Source of the DNA: Natronosalvus sp042663485 | Lineage (GTDB): Archaea; Halobacteriota; Halobacteria; Halobacteriales; Natrialbaceae | Direction: 5' to 3' (one strand) | NCBI GenBank assembly: GCA_042663485.1 | Contig: JBHTAF010000003.1 | Length of the DNA: 64,000 nucleotides | Part shown: in pieces, positions 27,305 through 36,435 of the stretch | Numbering within the stretch: the stretch's first letter is position 1 | Layout: each line of letters begins with the position of its first letter | Made by a program: the position numbers and the translations under genes | Notes under the pieces: generated by a model | The model's database searches: none | Seen by the model: only the letters and a program-made list of their open reading frames with translations | Told to the model about the DNA's origin: nothing

Positions 27305-28477
27305 CTAGAACAGCGCGTCGAGTTCCCCACCGGTGTCGAGCAGCGACTCGAGACCGCCGGTCTGCTCGGCTCGAATCGCTGAGGTCGTCTCCTTGGTCTC
27401 GACGGCGACCGACTGGAGTTGCTCGATTCGCGGTACGTCTGTGACTCCGGAGAGGAGCACGATGGCCCCCACTTCGTCGGCGCCCGGTCGCGGATAATCT
27501 CCGCCGCGGATCTCCATGCTCCCGGTCTCCTCCTCGAGCCAGGTTCGCCCGCGCTCGATTCCCTTCCGGCTCAGTTCGTCCGGCGGGCCGGTCGCCACGA
27601 CGAGCCCCTTGTCGGCGCTCGAGACCGAACAGGGGAGTGTCAGTCGGCCCAACGTTGCCTTTCGGACGAGGCTCGTGAATCGATTTGTCGCCCCGTGGTC
27701 GGCGCCGTAGGGAGTGTTCGAGGACGTTCCGGAGACGCGCTCGAGGATACCGGACGTGTTCGAATCGACCGACTGGGTCGCGTACCCAATCGTGGCGACG
27801 CCGTGCTCGAGCGTGTTGATGATCTCGGAGGCGTCGACGACGCTCTCGGCGACGTGGTCGCCCGACGAGACTTCGCCCGCGGCGAAGAGCCGACCAACCC
27901 GCTCGACGAGTTCCCGGTTGCTCCGTTCGAACCCGCTCCCCACCGACTCGCCGGTCTGGCGCCAGGCGTCGTTGTCGAAGACGAGCAGCGAATCGACCTC
28001 GCGCGTGAAGGTCCGGAACGACCGGGCGGCGTTCAGCGTGTAGATACCACCCTCGTCCGTCGCGGGGAGGATGCCGAGGCCGTACACCGGCTCGTTGTAG
28101 ATCCGTTTGAGGTGCGTCGCGAGCACGGGGGCGCCACCCGATCCCGTCCCGCCGCCCAGGCCGGCCACGATCAGGAAGGCGTCGAGGTCGTGGACGGGCA
28201 CGCGGTCGATCGTCGCCTGTATCTCGTCGACGTCCGCCGCGGCGACCTCGGCGCCCAGTTCGTTGTCGGCACCGACGCCGTGGCCTTTCACGCGAGACTG
28301 CCCGATCAGGACGCGATCCTCGGGAGCGACGTGCTCGAGTCCGCGCAGGTCGGCCGTCGCGGTGTTGACGGCGATCGCCGCCTCCACGACGTGGCCGCCG
28401 ATCGTTTCGTCGAACGCACAGAAGGCGTCGACGACCTTTCCGCCTGCCTGACCGAATCCGATGAGTGCGAGTTTCAT
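27305..28477 (-). CDS. cetZ: CetZ-type tubulin-superfamily GTPase
   Basis: 390 residues. Begins MKLALIGFGQAGGKVVDAFC, and the tubulin signature is AGLGGGTGSGGAPVLATHLK. The T7/catalytic-loop region is near NTPYGADHGATNRFTSLVRK. CetZ proteins polymerise at the membrane and control cell shape and motility in haloarchaea; several paralogues per genome are usual. The intergenic region upstream has a TATA-like element near 28511-28520 and an imperfect palindrome. The C-terminal tail ends LESLLDTGGELDALF, resembling the FtsZ-like peptide that may bind partners. Confidence 0.88.
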   Translation of the reverse strand: MKLALIGFGQAGGKVVDAFCAFDETIGGHVVEAAIAVNTATADLRGLEHVAPEDRVLIGQSRVKGHGVGADNELGAEVAAADVDEIQATIDRVPVHDLDAFLIVAGLGGGTGSGGAPVLATHLKRIYNEPVYGLGILPATDEGGIYTLNAARSFRTFTREVDSLLVFDNDAWRQTGESVGSGFERSNRELVERVGRLFAAGEVSSGDHVAESVVDASEIINTLEHGVATIGYATQSVDSNTSGILERVSGTSSNTPYGADHGATNRFTSLVRKATLGRLTLPCSVSSADKGLVVATGPPDELSRKGIERGRTWLEEETGSMEIRGGDYPRPGADEVGAIVLLSGVTDVPRIEQLQSVAVETKETTSAIRAEQTGGLESLLDTGGELDALF

Positions 28478-28863
28478 GGCTCTGTTTCCGCCGGCTACCG
28501 CCTGGTATCCCCATATTACAGCGCTCGCCCCGATTCCCGCGGGCGATCGCCGCGGAATACCTGTCTGGAAGCCGTACTGTCAGGGCTTCGTATGAGTCCA
28601 TTGTTATGCCGACCGTACTGCGAACGCCGAGATTCGAGCAAGTGGGTAATCGGTCGCTACGGGACGTTTGGAAGCGATTACTCGAGCAGGTTTCACGATT
28701 GCAGGGTGCCCGCTGGTGGTCGTCGATTTCGTGGTAGTCGGTGCGTCCTCTCTAATGTGGTCGAAGTAGTGTTGCCCTCGTTCGAGGACGGCAAACTGCC
28801 AGAGACACGCAATGTCGACTGAGTAGAAAGTCATATACTGCGCCGTAAGTAACCAGAGAGGTG
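28478..28863. other. intergenic region, 386 bp, between cetZ and the binding protein gene
   Basis: Contains a TATA-like ATATTAC for cetZ (28511-28520, minus), an imperfect palindrome (28534-28557: TTCC-GCGG-CGATCG-CCGC-GGAA with bulges) and the TATA-like CATATAC of the downstream gene (28832-28838). No gene is supported. Confidence 0.4.
28831..28840 (+). promoter_or_regulatory. TATA-like element of the family 5 binding protein
   Basis: TCATATACTG about 26-29 nt ahead of GTG 28861/ATG 28864, consistent with a leaderless transcript and a start at one of these two adjacent codons. Confidence 0.5.
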
Positions 28864-30762
28864 ATGGATAATCCGGTACGCCGGCGAGACATCCTGGCCA
28901 CACTTGGGGCTACTGCCAGCACGTCCCTCGCCGGCTGTTCGGAGTACATCTGGTCTGGAACCAATGGCACCTCGCCCGACCCGATCTCGCTCGAGATCAA
29001 GACCGTTCCGACCGACGACGACGTCATCGCTCCGAAGATCGCGAACCAGTTGACCGACAACCTTCGCACAGTCGGGATCGACACCGATCACGTCCCGCTC
29101 GAGGAAGCCGAACTCTACCGGGAGGTACTGATCGAACGAAACTACGACGTTTTCATCATCCGCCACCCCGGTTTCGACGAGGTCGACTCGCTCCGGTCGC
29201 TCCTCCACTCGGACTTCGTCGGCGAACAAGGCTGGCAGAACCCGTTTCGATTCTCCGATCCCACGATTGACGACCACCTCGATTCACAGCGCGAGGCCAG
29301 GGAAGACGACCGACGCGAGATTTTCGATACCCTGTTTACCTACCTCACCCAGGACGATACAGCCCCGTACACCGTCGTCGCCCACCACGACCACCTCGGC
29401 GCCGTCGACGCCGACCTCTCGCTGTTTCAGATCCCGTTTACCCCACGGGAATACCTCGAGGCCGTTACGAACCCACCCGACGACGAGATCGACCGCCCGC
29501 TTCGTGCCGGTCTGTTCGGCTATCAGCGCACGTCACGCCTGAACCCGCTCGTCGTCGACCTGACCGACGTCCAGACGATTCTTGATTTGGTGTACGATCC
29601 GCTCGTTCGAAAGTTCGACGAGAAGTACGTCCACTGGCTCGCCGAGCGTATCGAGTGGGACGAATCCGGCAGCGCGCTCGAGGCGACGGTGACGCTCCAC
29701 GACGGTCTCCACTGGCACGATGGCGAGCCAATCGACGCCGAGGACGTCCGATTCACGGTCGATTTCCTCTCCGATACCTCGCTCGGCGAAGCCGAAAGCC
29801 CCGTCACAGCCCCACAGCTACGAGGTCGGCAATCGCTGATCGACGAGGTCACCGTGACTGGCGAACACACGGTCCGCGTTCACTTCGACAGCGTCTCTCG
29901 AGAAGTGGCCCGGTGGGCGCTCACGCTCCCCCTGCTGCCTGAACACATCTGGTACGAGCGGTCGGAACTCGTCGGTGATCACCAGACCGAGGCCCTCAAC
30001 TGGGACAACTCCGAACCCGTCGGCTCCGGCCTGTTCGCGTTCGTCGAGTCCGAAGATGGCGAGTCGGTCACCCTCGAGGTGTTCGAGGATCACGTGCTGT
30101 ACGAGTCCGAATCCGAAGGCGAAAGCGAAGGCGAAGGCGATGACGAACCGGCGACGGACGGCCCCGAGACGGAGCCAGAGCACGACGGAGCCGACAACGA
30201 GACGGACGACGAGCTCGAGGACGGTGACGGTGGCGGAGACGGAGACGGGAACGGGGACGAGCAATCCGACGACGAAGACGCGTCCACAGAGACAGCTCCC
30301 AGATTCGACGGCCTCGAGTTTCGCGTCCTGCCGAACGTTGGCGCCGCTCTCGACGCGCTGATCGACGGCGACCTCGACTTCATCGCCAATCAGATCCCGG
30401 CGACCCAACTCGACGAGGTCGCAGACGAGGAATCCATTCGGACGACGACCCAGGACACCGGGGCGTTCTACATGATCGGGTACAACCTGACCCACTCCTC
30501 GCTCGGCAACCCCCGGTTCAGGGGCGTGATATCGCAGTTGATCGACCGCGAAAATGCGGTCGAGACGATTTTTCACGGGTATGCGAGGGCGCCAGAGACC
30601 CAGAGCGCCTTCGTCGGCATCCCCGACGACCGGTGGGACACCGACCGCTACGCTTCGGGATACGGATTTCCAGGCCAGGAGGGAGAACTCGACGAAGAGC
30701 AAGCACGAGCGCTGTTCGAGGAGGCCGGGTACAGTTACGTCAACGGCGAACTCGTCGAGTGA
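28864..30762 (+). CDS. family 5 (peptide/nickel type) solute-binding lipoprotein, circularly permuted
   Basis: 632 residues, Tat lipoprotein (NPVRRRDILATLGATASTSL, lipobox AGC). Domain order is unusual. Residues about 41-190 (ISLEIKTVPTDDDVIAPKIA, NYDVFIIRHPG, LLHSDF, FRFSDPTIDDHLDSQRE) correspond to the segment normally at the C-terminus of family 5 proteins. Residues about 211-632 correspond to the normal N-terminal part: RAGLFGYQRTSRLNPLV, VTLHDGLHWHDGEPIDAEDV, LPLLPEHIWYER, GAFYMIGYNLTHSS, and it ends EEAGYSYVNGELVE exactly where the C-terminal segment usually begins. An acidic insert sits at about 410-470. The TATA element at 28832-28838 places the start at GTG 28861 or ATG 28864. No permease is adjacent. 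Confidence 0.8.
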   Translation: MDNPVRRRDILATLGATASTSLAGCSEYIWSGTNGTSPDPISLEIKTVPTDDDVIAPKIANQLTDNLRTVGIDTDHVPLEEAELYREVLIERNYDVFIIRHPGFDEVDSLRSLLHSDFVGEQGWQNPFRFSDPTIDDHLDSQREAREDDRREIFDTLFTYLTQDDTAPYTVVAHHDHLGAVDADLSLFQIPFTPREYLEAVTNPPDDEIDRPLRAGLFGYQRTSRLNPLVVDLTDVQTILDLVYDPLVRKFDEKYVHWLAERIEWDESGSALEATVTLHDGLHWHDGEPIDAEDVRFTVDFLSDTSLGEAESPVTAPQLRGRQSLIDEVTVTGEHTVRVHFDSVSREVARWALTLPLLPEHIWYERSELVGDHQTEALNWDNSEPVGSGLFAFVESEDGESVTLEVFEDHVLYESESEGESEGEGDDEPATDGPETEPEHDGADNETDDELEDGDGGGDGDGNGDEQSDDEDASTETAPRFDGLEFRVLPNVGAALDALIDGDLDFIANQIPATQLDEVADEESIRTTTQDTGAFYMIGYNLTHSSLGNPRFRGVISQLIDRENAVETIFHGYARAPETQSAFVGIPDDRWDTDRYASGYGFPGQEGELDEEQARALFEEAGYSYVNGELVE

Positions 30763-30876
30763 TCGGCCGCGCTGGCTTTTCGTACGAACCTGAGGCTGGG
30801 CCTTCGGTCAGTCACTGTGAACAGATTCGCCCGCGAGCAGATTGTTTTAACCGCGTCGAGAACGTACCAGGTGCGT

Positions 30877-31770
30877 ATGGCACTCGAAGGAGTCGTGCTG
30901 GATCTCGCGCTCGGCGTCGGCGTGATGCTCTGCTCTGCGACGCTGGTCCTGGTTGGGCCGGCACGATTCACCCGCGCACTCAGGGATGCCGGATCGCGGT
31001 TTCGAAGCGCATCCCTCTCTCTCGGCGCTCTCCTCGGCGTGTTGGCCCTCAGATGGGGAGGTTCTCAGAGCGCCCCGTGGACCTCCCAGGACGTCATGTC
31101 GTGGTTACAGTTTCGCGTCGTCGGCCGAAACATCACGCCGCTGATCGACCGATTCGAGCGGGAACTGTTCGCCGAGAACCCCGTCATCGTGCTTCAATCG
31201 CTCGAGAGCGACCTCCTGACGTCGTTTTTCGTCTTCAGTTACCTCTACGGCTACGCCTTCTTGCTCCTGTTCCCGTTCGTCGCGTACTTCTCGCTGCGGC
31301 GAATGGACCGGTTCAATTCGCTGGTACTCGCGTTTACGGCGAACTACGCCATCGGCCTGTTCTGTTACGTGTTGTTCATCGCCTACGGGCCGCGAAACCT
31401 GCTCGCACTCGAGGTCGTCCCGCTCCTCTACGAGTCCTATCCGCAGGCCCGGTTCCTGACAAACGAGATTAACCAGAACACGAACGTCTTCCCCTCGCTT
31501 CACACGTCGCTGTCGGTGAGCGTCTTCTTCCTCGCGCTGGCGACTCGCGACGAATATCCGCTCTGGGTGCCCATCTCGGGCGTCCTGGCGCTGAGCGTCG
31601 TCGTTTCGACGATGTACCTCGGCATCCACTGGTTCTCGGACGTTCTCGCCGGGGTCGTTCTTGCCGCTGTAAGCGTCTACATCGGACTCAACTTCGACCT
31701 CGAGCAGTATCGACGGCCGCTCCTAGCAGCCGCGTCGCGCCAGGTTCGGCGGCGACCGGACGGCGGATAG
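30877..31770 (+). CDS. PAP2-superfamily membrane phosphatase
   Basis: 297 residues, six hydrophobic segments. The phosphatase triad is seen as FPSLHTSLSV (PSxH) and MYLGIHWFSDVLAGVVLA (xxHxxxD), the arrangement of lipid phosphate phosphatases and inositolphosphorylceramide synthase-like proteins. The KxxxxxxRP motif is degenerate here (YGPRN). It likely dephosphorylates an isoprenoid or lipid phosphate at the outer membrane face. The ATG at 30877 (MALEGVVLDLALG) is chosen; a GTG at 30871 is also in frame, about 24-27 nt from TTTTAAC (30844-30850). Confidence 0.85.
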   Translation: MALEGVVLDLALGVGVMLCSATLVLVGPARFTRALRDAGSRFRSASLSLGALLGVLALRWGGSQSAPWTSQDVMSWLQFRVVGRNITPLIDRFERELFAENPVIVLQSLESDLLTSFFVFSYLYGYAFLLLFPFVAYFSLRRMDRFNSLVLAFTANYAIGLFCYVLFIAYGPRNLLALEVVPLLYESYPQARFLTNEINQNTNVFPSLHTSLSVSVFFLALATRDEYPLWVPISGVLALSVVVSTMYLGIHWFSDVLAGVVLAAVSVYIGLNFDLEQYRRPLLAAASRQVRRRPDGG

Positions 31771-31798
31771 CGCGGCACCAGGGCAGCGCAATCGGTGG

Positions 31799-32767
31799 CT
31801 ACTCGACCCAGTAGGCTTCGCCCGGCTGGTCCGTGAAGACCGCCCGCTCGAGCAGTTCGATGGCCTTCTCGAGGCCCTCCGTCGAACTCGTGAGCGAGTC
31901 CTCGTGCTCGATGCTCAGCACGTCGTCGTAACCGACCATCCGGAGCGTCGAGACGATGTCCTTCCAGTGGCCCTCCCCGTGGCCGTAGCCCACCGAGCGG
32001 AACAGCCACGACCGGTTGGGCTCGTCGTCGTAGGCCGTCGTGTCCAGGACGCCTTTCACGCGCGATTCCTCCTCGTAGATGCGGGTGTCCTTGGCGTGGA
32101 CGTGGTGGATCGCGTCGCGTTTCCCGAGGTGGCGAATCGCGTCCGTGATCGAAATCCCCTGCCAGTAGAGGTGCGAGGGGTCGAAGTTCGCCCCGACGCG
32201 TTCGTTGGTCGCCTCGCGCAACTCGAGCAGGCCGCTGGGTTCGTAGACCAGCATGTTCGGGTGCATCTCGATCGCCAGGTCGACGCCGTGCTCGTCCGCG
32301 TACGCGGCCAGGTCGCCCCAGTACTCGCGGGCGACCTCCCACTGGTACTCGTGGGCGTCAGCGTGTTCGCTCGGCCACGGCGCCGTGATCCAGTTGGGGA
32401 CCTCGTCGTTCGGTCCACCCGCCGGGAGACCCGAGAAACAGGTGACGGTGCCGACGTCGAGCTGGTCGGCCAACTCGATCGCTTCCCGGAGTTCCGTATC
32501 CGCCTCGCTGGCTCGTTCCTCGTCCGGGTGGAGCGGATTGTTGTGGGTCGCGAGCGCACTGATTCGCATCTCGTGATCCTCGAGCAGCGCGCGGAGGTCC
32601 GCCTGCGCGTCCTCGTCGTGGAGGTACTCGTCTCGAGCCAAGTGGGTGTCGCCCGGGTAGCCGCCGACGCCGGGTTCGATCGCACCGACGCCGCGCTCGG
32701 CGAGATAGGCGACGGCGTCCTCGAGCGATTCACCGTACAGTGGTGGAGTGTGTACGCCGATGTCCAT
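31799..32767 (-). CDS. sugar phosphate isomerase/epimerase-like TIM-barrel protein
   Basis: 322 residues of the AP-endonuclease-2/xylose-isomerase-like barrel. Motifs: RGVGAIEPGVGGYPGDTHLA, THNNPLHPDEERA, LAIEMHPNML (Glu ligand), GANFDPSHLYWQG, HHVHAKDTRIY, and VLSIEHEDSL. The conserved Glu/Asp/His metal-binding set of this barrel is present. Last gene of the sugar operon. With the Gfo/Idh/MocA dehydrogenase it fits a pathway that oxidises a sugar and then isomerises or cleaves the keto product. Substrate unknown. Confidence 0.82.
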   Translation of the reverse strand: MDIGVHTPPLYGESLEDAVAYLAERGVGAIEPGVGGYPGDTHLARDEYLHDEDAQADLRALLEDHEMRISALATHNNPLHPDEERASEADTELREAIELADQLDVGTVTCFSGLPAGGPNDEVPNWITAPWPSEHADAHEYQWEVAREYWGDLAAYADEHGVDLAIEMHPNMLVYEPSGLLELREATNERVGANFDPSHLYWQGISITDAIRHLGKRDAIHHVHAKDTRIYEEESRVKGVLDTTAYDDEPNRSWLFRSVGYGHGEGHWKDIVSTLRMVGYDDVLSIEHEDSLTSSTEGLEKAIELLERAVFTDQPGEAYWVE

Positions 32768-32851
32768 ACGTATCGACCGACGGCTGCCGGCGAAATAAAA
32801 GGGCGGGTACGCGCAGTCGTCCAGTTCTCGCTTCTCGGCTACCGGACGCGA

Positions 32852-33931
32852 TCAGGGGGACTCGAAATCCATCACGCACCTGCCCAGGTCGCTCGAGCGG
32901 TAGATCGCGTCGATCACCTGCTGCACCGCAAACGCCTGATCGACGCTGTCCTCGAGCGACCGACCGCTGACGATGGCGTCGAAGAACGCGCGCTGTTCGT
33001 CGGCGTGAGTGTCGTTGTGAGCCGTCTCCACGGACGTATCTTCGAGGTGGTGTGGCCCGGCCGCACTCGCGGAGTAAAACGAGAGGTCCCCCTCGAGGAA
33101 GTCGAACCGCGCGGCGGCCTCGGTTCCGCGGACGAAGAACTCGTGGGTCGGCGGGCGGTTCGTCGCCCAGGCGACCTCGAGCGAGATGGTCCGGTTGTCC
33201 GCACAGCGAATAAAGGCGCTGGCGGAGTCGTCCACGTCGAACTCGTCAGGCCCGGCGTCGTCGCCCCACATGTCGAGGTAGGCGTACTCCTCCTGGGTGC
33301 CGAACGCGGTTCGCGTCACGCCGTTGACCTCGACGACGTCGGGGTACTCGTGGAGGTAGAGCGCGAGGTCGATGGCGTGGACGCCGAGGTCGATCAACGC
33401 ACCGCCGCCCGCGACCGCCCGACGGGTGAACCAGGAACCGCGGCCTGGAACGCCTCGCCGGCGGACGTAGTTTGCCTCGATGTGGTTCACCCGTCCGAGG
33501 TCGCCGCGTTCGATCCGGTCGCGGACGATTCGGACGGTGTTCAGGAAACGGTTGTTGAATCCGACCATGCAAACGGCATCGCTCGCCTTCGCGGCGTCGA
33601 CGATTCGTCTGGCGCTCTCGAGGGAGTGCGCGAGCGGTTTCTCGACCAGCACGTGCACGTCTCGCTCGAGCGCGGCGACGGTGTACTCCTCGTGGTACTT
33701 GTTCGGCGTGGTGACGATCACGGCGTCGACCTCGTCGTAGAGGTCGGTGTGGTCGTCGTACGCGTCGACGTCGTAGCGGCGTGCGAAACTCTCCCGAGCG
33801 TCCGCCGAGATGTCCATGCCGCCGACGAGGGGGACGCCGAGGTCGAGCAGGCGCTCGGCGTGGTACTGCCCGATGTTGCCGAGGCCGACGAGGCCGGTTC
33901 GAAGCGTCGTTCGGTCGTGTTGTGGCGTCAT
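32852..33931 (-). CDS. Gfo/Idh/MocA-family oxidoreductase
   Basis: 359 residues. N-terminal Rossmann motif TGLVGLGNIGQYHAERLLDL, then VTTPNKYHEEY and the hallmark EKPLAHSLESARRIVDAA containing the catalytic Lys. The C-terminal alpha/beta domain carries GGGALIDLGVHAIDLALYLH. Such enzymes oxidise or reduce sugars or inositols with NAD(P). Part of the sugar operon, 39 bp downstream of the small membrane protein gene and 84 bp upstream of the isomerase. Confidence 0.87.
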   Translation of the reverse strand: MTPQHDRTTLRTGLVGLGNIGQYHAERLLDLGVPLVGGMDISADARESFARRYDVDAYDDHTDLYDEVDAVIVTTPNKYHEEYTVAALERDVHVLVEKPLAHSLESARRIVDAAKASDAVCMVGFNNRFLNTVRIVRDRIERGDLGRVNHIEANYVRRRGVPGRGSWFTRRAVAGGGALIDLGVHAIDLALYLHEYPDVVEVNGVTRTAFGTQEEYAYLDMWGDDAGPDEFDVDDSASAFIRCADNRTISLEVAWATNRPPTHEFFVRGTEAAARFDFLEGDLSFYSASAAGPHHLEDTSVETAHNDTHADEQRAFFDAIVSGRSLEDSVDQAFAVQQVIDAIYRSSDLGRCVMDFESP

Positions 33932-33970
33932 GTGCGGTGAGTGCGTCTCCCGGTCGAGTCCGAACTCGAC

Positions 33971-34174
33971 TCAGTACAGCTGTCGCTCCCGTTCGTCCCG
34001 CTCGTCTCGTTCCGTCGCATCGTCCTCGAGACGCCGTCGTCCACGGCGATACCGACGGATTCCAGGGACGATCTTGTATCGCACGTCGAGGACGAACGAG
34101 ACGATGCCGTAGATCCAGAAGAAAAACAGGACGAGCAGACCGCCGTAGTAGATCGCGATGACGAGGTTGCTCAT
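33971..34174 (-). CDS. 67-residue single-helix membrane protein of the sugar operon
   Basis: MSNLVIAIYYGGLLVLFFFW begins a strong helix to about residue 30 (IYGIVSFVL), then a very charged tail (RRYRRGRRRLEDDATERDER). The start overlaps the stop of the ATPase gene by 4 nt (ATGA), so it is translated with the operon. Too short for family recognition. Position between the transporter ATPase and the dehydrogenase suggests an accessory subunit or a tether that brings the enzymes to the membrane. Confidence 0.7.
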   Translation of the reverse strand: MSNLVIAIYYGGLLVLFFFWIYGIVSFVLDVRYKIVPGIRRYRRGRRRLEDDATERDERDERERQLY

Positions 34175-35379
34175 GAGTAGCTGTCGGACCCCGCTTCGGT
34201 CGGCGTCGTGTCGTTGCCCCGGGGCTGTTCGGCGAGCGTCTCGATGCCGTGAACGAGCGCTTCGCCCGACCTGGTGTCGAAGAGGTGGATGCTCGAGCGA
34301 TCCAGGACGACGCTGGTCTCCTGGTCCTCCTCGATCGGCGTGTCGGGGTCGAGACTCATGAGCAACTCGCCCGTCGAGGCGCCGGCGACGTCCTCGTCCA
34401 TCGTTCGACTCGGGCCGTCCGCGAGGCGCAGGTAGACGAACACCTCGTTGCCCATCGGCTCCAGGACGTCCGTGGTAACGGGGATCTCCCGCGTGGCGGT
34501 CGAAAGCGACTCGGTTCGGTCGGCCAGGTGGACGTCCTCCGGCCTGACGCCGAGTGTCACGGGGTCGCCGACCGTGACGCCCTCGATCGCGGACGGGTCG
34601 AACGCGACGTCGAACCACTCGCTTCGGAGGCCGTCCTCGGCGAGTTCGCCCTCGACGAAGTTCATCGACGGCGAGCCGATGAACCCGGCGACGAACAGAT
34701 TGGCGGGCTCGTTGTAACAGATCAGCGGCGGGTCGATCTGCTGGAGTTCGCCCGCGTTGATGACGGCGATGCGATCGGACATCGTCATCGCCTCGGCCTG
34801 ATCGTGGGTGACGTAGATGATCGTCGTGTCGAGTTCCTTGTGCAGACGCTGGAGTTCGGTCCGCATGTGGACTCTGAGCTTTGCGTCGAGGTTCGCCAGC
34901 GGTTCGTCCATCAGGAAGACATCCGGCTCGCGTACGATCGCCCGCGCGATGGCGACGCGCTGGCGCTGCCCCCCGGACATCTCGTCGGGCATTCGGTCGA
35001 GCATGCCCTCGAGTTGAACGATGTCGGCGGCCTGGTCGACTCGGCGATCGATCTCGTCTTTGTCGTACTTCCGGAGTCGGAGACCGAACGAGATGTTCTC
35101 GTAGACGTCCATGTGTGGGAACAGCGCGATGTTCTGGAAGACCATCGACACCCCACGATCCTTCGGCGGCAAGTTCGTGACGTCGACGTCGCCGATGTAG
35201 ACCTCACCCTCCGTGGGCTTCGTGAGGCCGGCGATGGTCTCCATCGTCGTCGACTTTCCACACCCCGAGGGGCCGACGAGGCAGACGAACTCCCCGTCTT
35301 CGATCTCGAGGTTCATGTCGTCGACCGCGGTGACGTCTTCGTAGCGTTTCGTGACGTGTTCGAGTGTTACGCGTGCCAT
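34171..35379 (-). CDS. sugar ABC transporter ATPase (MalK/UgpC type)
   Basis: 402 residues. Walker A GPSGCGKSTTMETIAGLTKP, Q-loop MVFQNIALFPHMDVYENISF, signature MSGGQRQRVAIARAI, Walker B DVFLMDEPLANLDA, H-loop YVTHDQAEAMTMSD. A C-terminal OB/TOBE regulatory domain follows (VTLGVRPEDVHLADRT, VYLRLADGPSRT), as in MalK. It energises the two permeases upstream. Acidic Ser/Asp-rich C-terminus. Confidence 0.93.
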   Translation of the reverse strand: MARVTLEHVTKRYEDVTAVDDMNLEIEDGEFVCLVGPSGCGKSTTMETIAGLTKPTEGEVYIGDVDVTNLPPKDRGVSMVFQNIALFPHMDVYENISFGLRLRKYDKDEIDRRVDQAADIVQLEGMLDRMPDEMSGGQRQRVAIARAIVREPDVFLMDEPLANLDAKLRVHMRTELQRLHKELDTTIIYVTHDQAEAMTMSDRIAVINAGELQQIDPPLICYNEPANLFVAGFIGSPSMNFVEGELAEDGLRSEWFDVAFDPSAIEGVTVGDPVTLGVRPEDVHLADRTESLSTATREIPVTTDVLEPMGNEVFVYLRLADGPSRTMDEDVAGASTGELLMSLDPDTPIEEDQETSVVLDRSSIHLFDTRSGEALVHGIETLAEQPRGNDTTPTEAGSDSYS

Positions 35380-35382
35380 GAT

Positions 35383-36435
35383 TTACTCCTTGAGTGCGCC
35401 GGCGGTCAGTCCGCTGACGATGCGTTCCTGGGCGACGACGACGAGGATCACGACGGGCAGGACCCCGATGATGCTCGCGGCCGCCATCAGATTGAACTCC
35501 GTCGAGTACTGGGTCTGGTAGCTCAGGATCCCGCCGACCAGCGGCGACCAGTTCTGGGGCTGGTTCCCGATGGCCATGATCGAACTGAAGAAGTACTCGT
35601 TGTAGACGGCGATAAAGGTGAGCACAGCCGCCGTCGCCACGCCGGGCGCCGACAGCGGCATGATCACCCGAAACAGCGCTCCCAGCCGGGTCGTCCCCTC
35701 GACGCGCGCCGCGTCCTCGAGGCCATCGGGAATCTGGGCGTAGAACGTCGTCAGGATGAAAATCGCCAGCGGCAAGAACAGCGCGCTGAACGGCAGGACC
35801 ATCGACGGCGGGCTGTTGACCAGCCGCGGCGACTGGAACAGTTCGACGCCCAGGAACGGGATCACGACGGCGTTGCCGGTGAACGCGTCGAACAGCGGCA
35901 CCAGGAATGCCGCCGGCGGGAAGTACGAAATCGCCAGGATCCCGAGCATGAGCGCCCCGCGACCGGGGAACTCGAGCCGCCCGAAGACGTACCCCGCGAG
36001 GCTTGCGATCATGATGACGATGACGGTCGTGATCGTCGCCAGCACGAAGCTGTTGAAGACGTAGAGGTGGAACGGAATCACCTCGAAGACCTCGACGAAC
36101 GACTCCACCCGGAACGCCTGTGGCGTCGGGAACGGGATCTCGAGGCCCAGGAACGAGAGCGTCCAGTCGCCCGCGATGATGTCCGTGTTGGGCGTCAGCG
36201 CGAGCACGAGCAGCCAGTAGAAGGGGAACAACGTCGTCGCCAGGAAGAAGATCGCGACGACGTAAAACAGCGCCCGGTAGAGGCGGTCCCGACTACCCGA
36301 GTCGGTGAGCACCGATCGCGTCCAGCGCTCGAGCGGGCCGCCGTCCTCGGCCTCTCCGCGGCGAGTTTCCGACGCGGCGGCGGACGTTCCGGACTCGGCT
36401 CGAGGCGGCGTTCCGGTTCCCGATTCGGCCCCCAT
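35383..36435 (-). CDS. sugar ABC transporter permease (MalG type)
   Basis: 350 residues, six helices after a hydrophilic N-terminal extension of about 55 residues. The EAA loop is DGLEDAARVEGTTRLGALFR followed by IMPLSAPGVATAAVLTFI. It is directly preceded by the MalF-type gene with no gap and followed after 3 bp by the ATPase. Part of a CUT1-like carbohydrate importer. Confidence 0.9.
   Translation of the reverse strand: MGAESGTGTPPRAESGTSAAASETRRGEAEDGGPLERWTRSVLTDSGSRDRLYRALFYVVAIFFLATTLFPFYWLLVLALTPNTDIIAGDWTLSFLGLEIPFPTPQAFRVESFVEVFEVIPFHLYVFNSFVLATITTVIVIMIASLAGYVFGRLEFPGRGALMLGILAISYFPPAAFLVPLFDAFTGNAVVIPFLGVELFQSPRLVNSPPSMVLPFSALFLPLAIFILTTFYAQIPDGLEDAARVEGTTRLGALFRVIMPLSAPGVATAAVLTFIAVYNEYFFSSIMAIGNQPQNWSPLVGGILSYQTQYSTEFNLMAAASIIGVLPVVILVVVAQERIVSGLTAGALKE

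Noticed and set aside
28534..28557. Imperfect palindrome upstream of cetZ as operator
   Set aside because: It needs two bulges to pair and GC-rich dyads are frequent here; kept only as a note within the intergenic entry.
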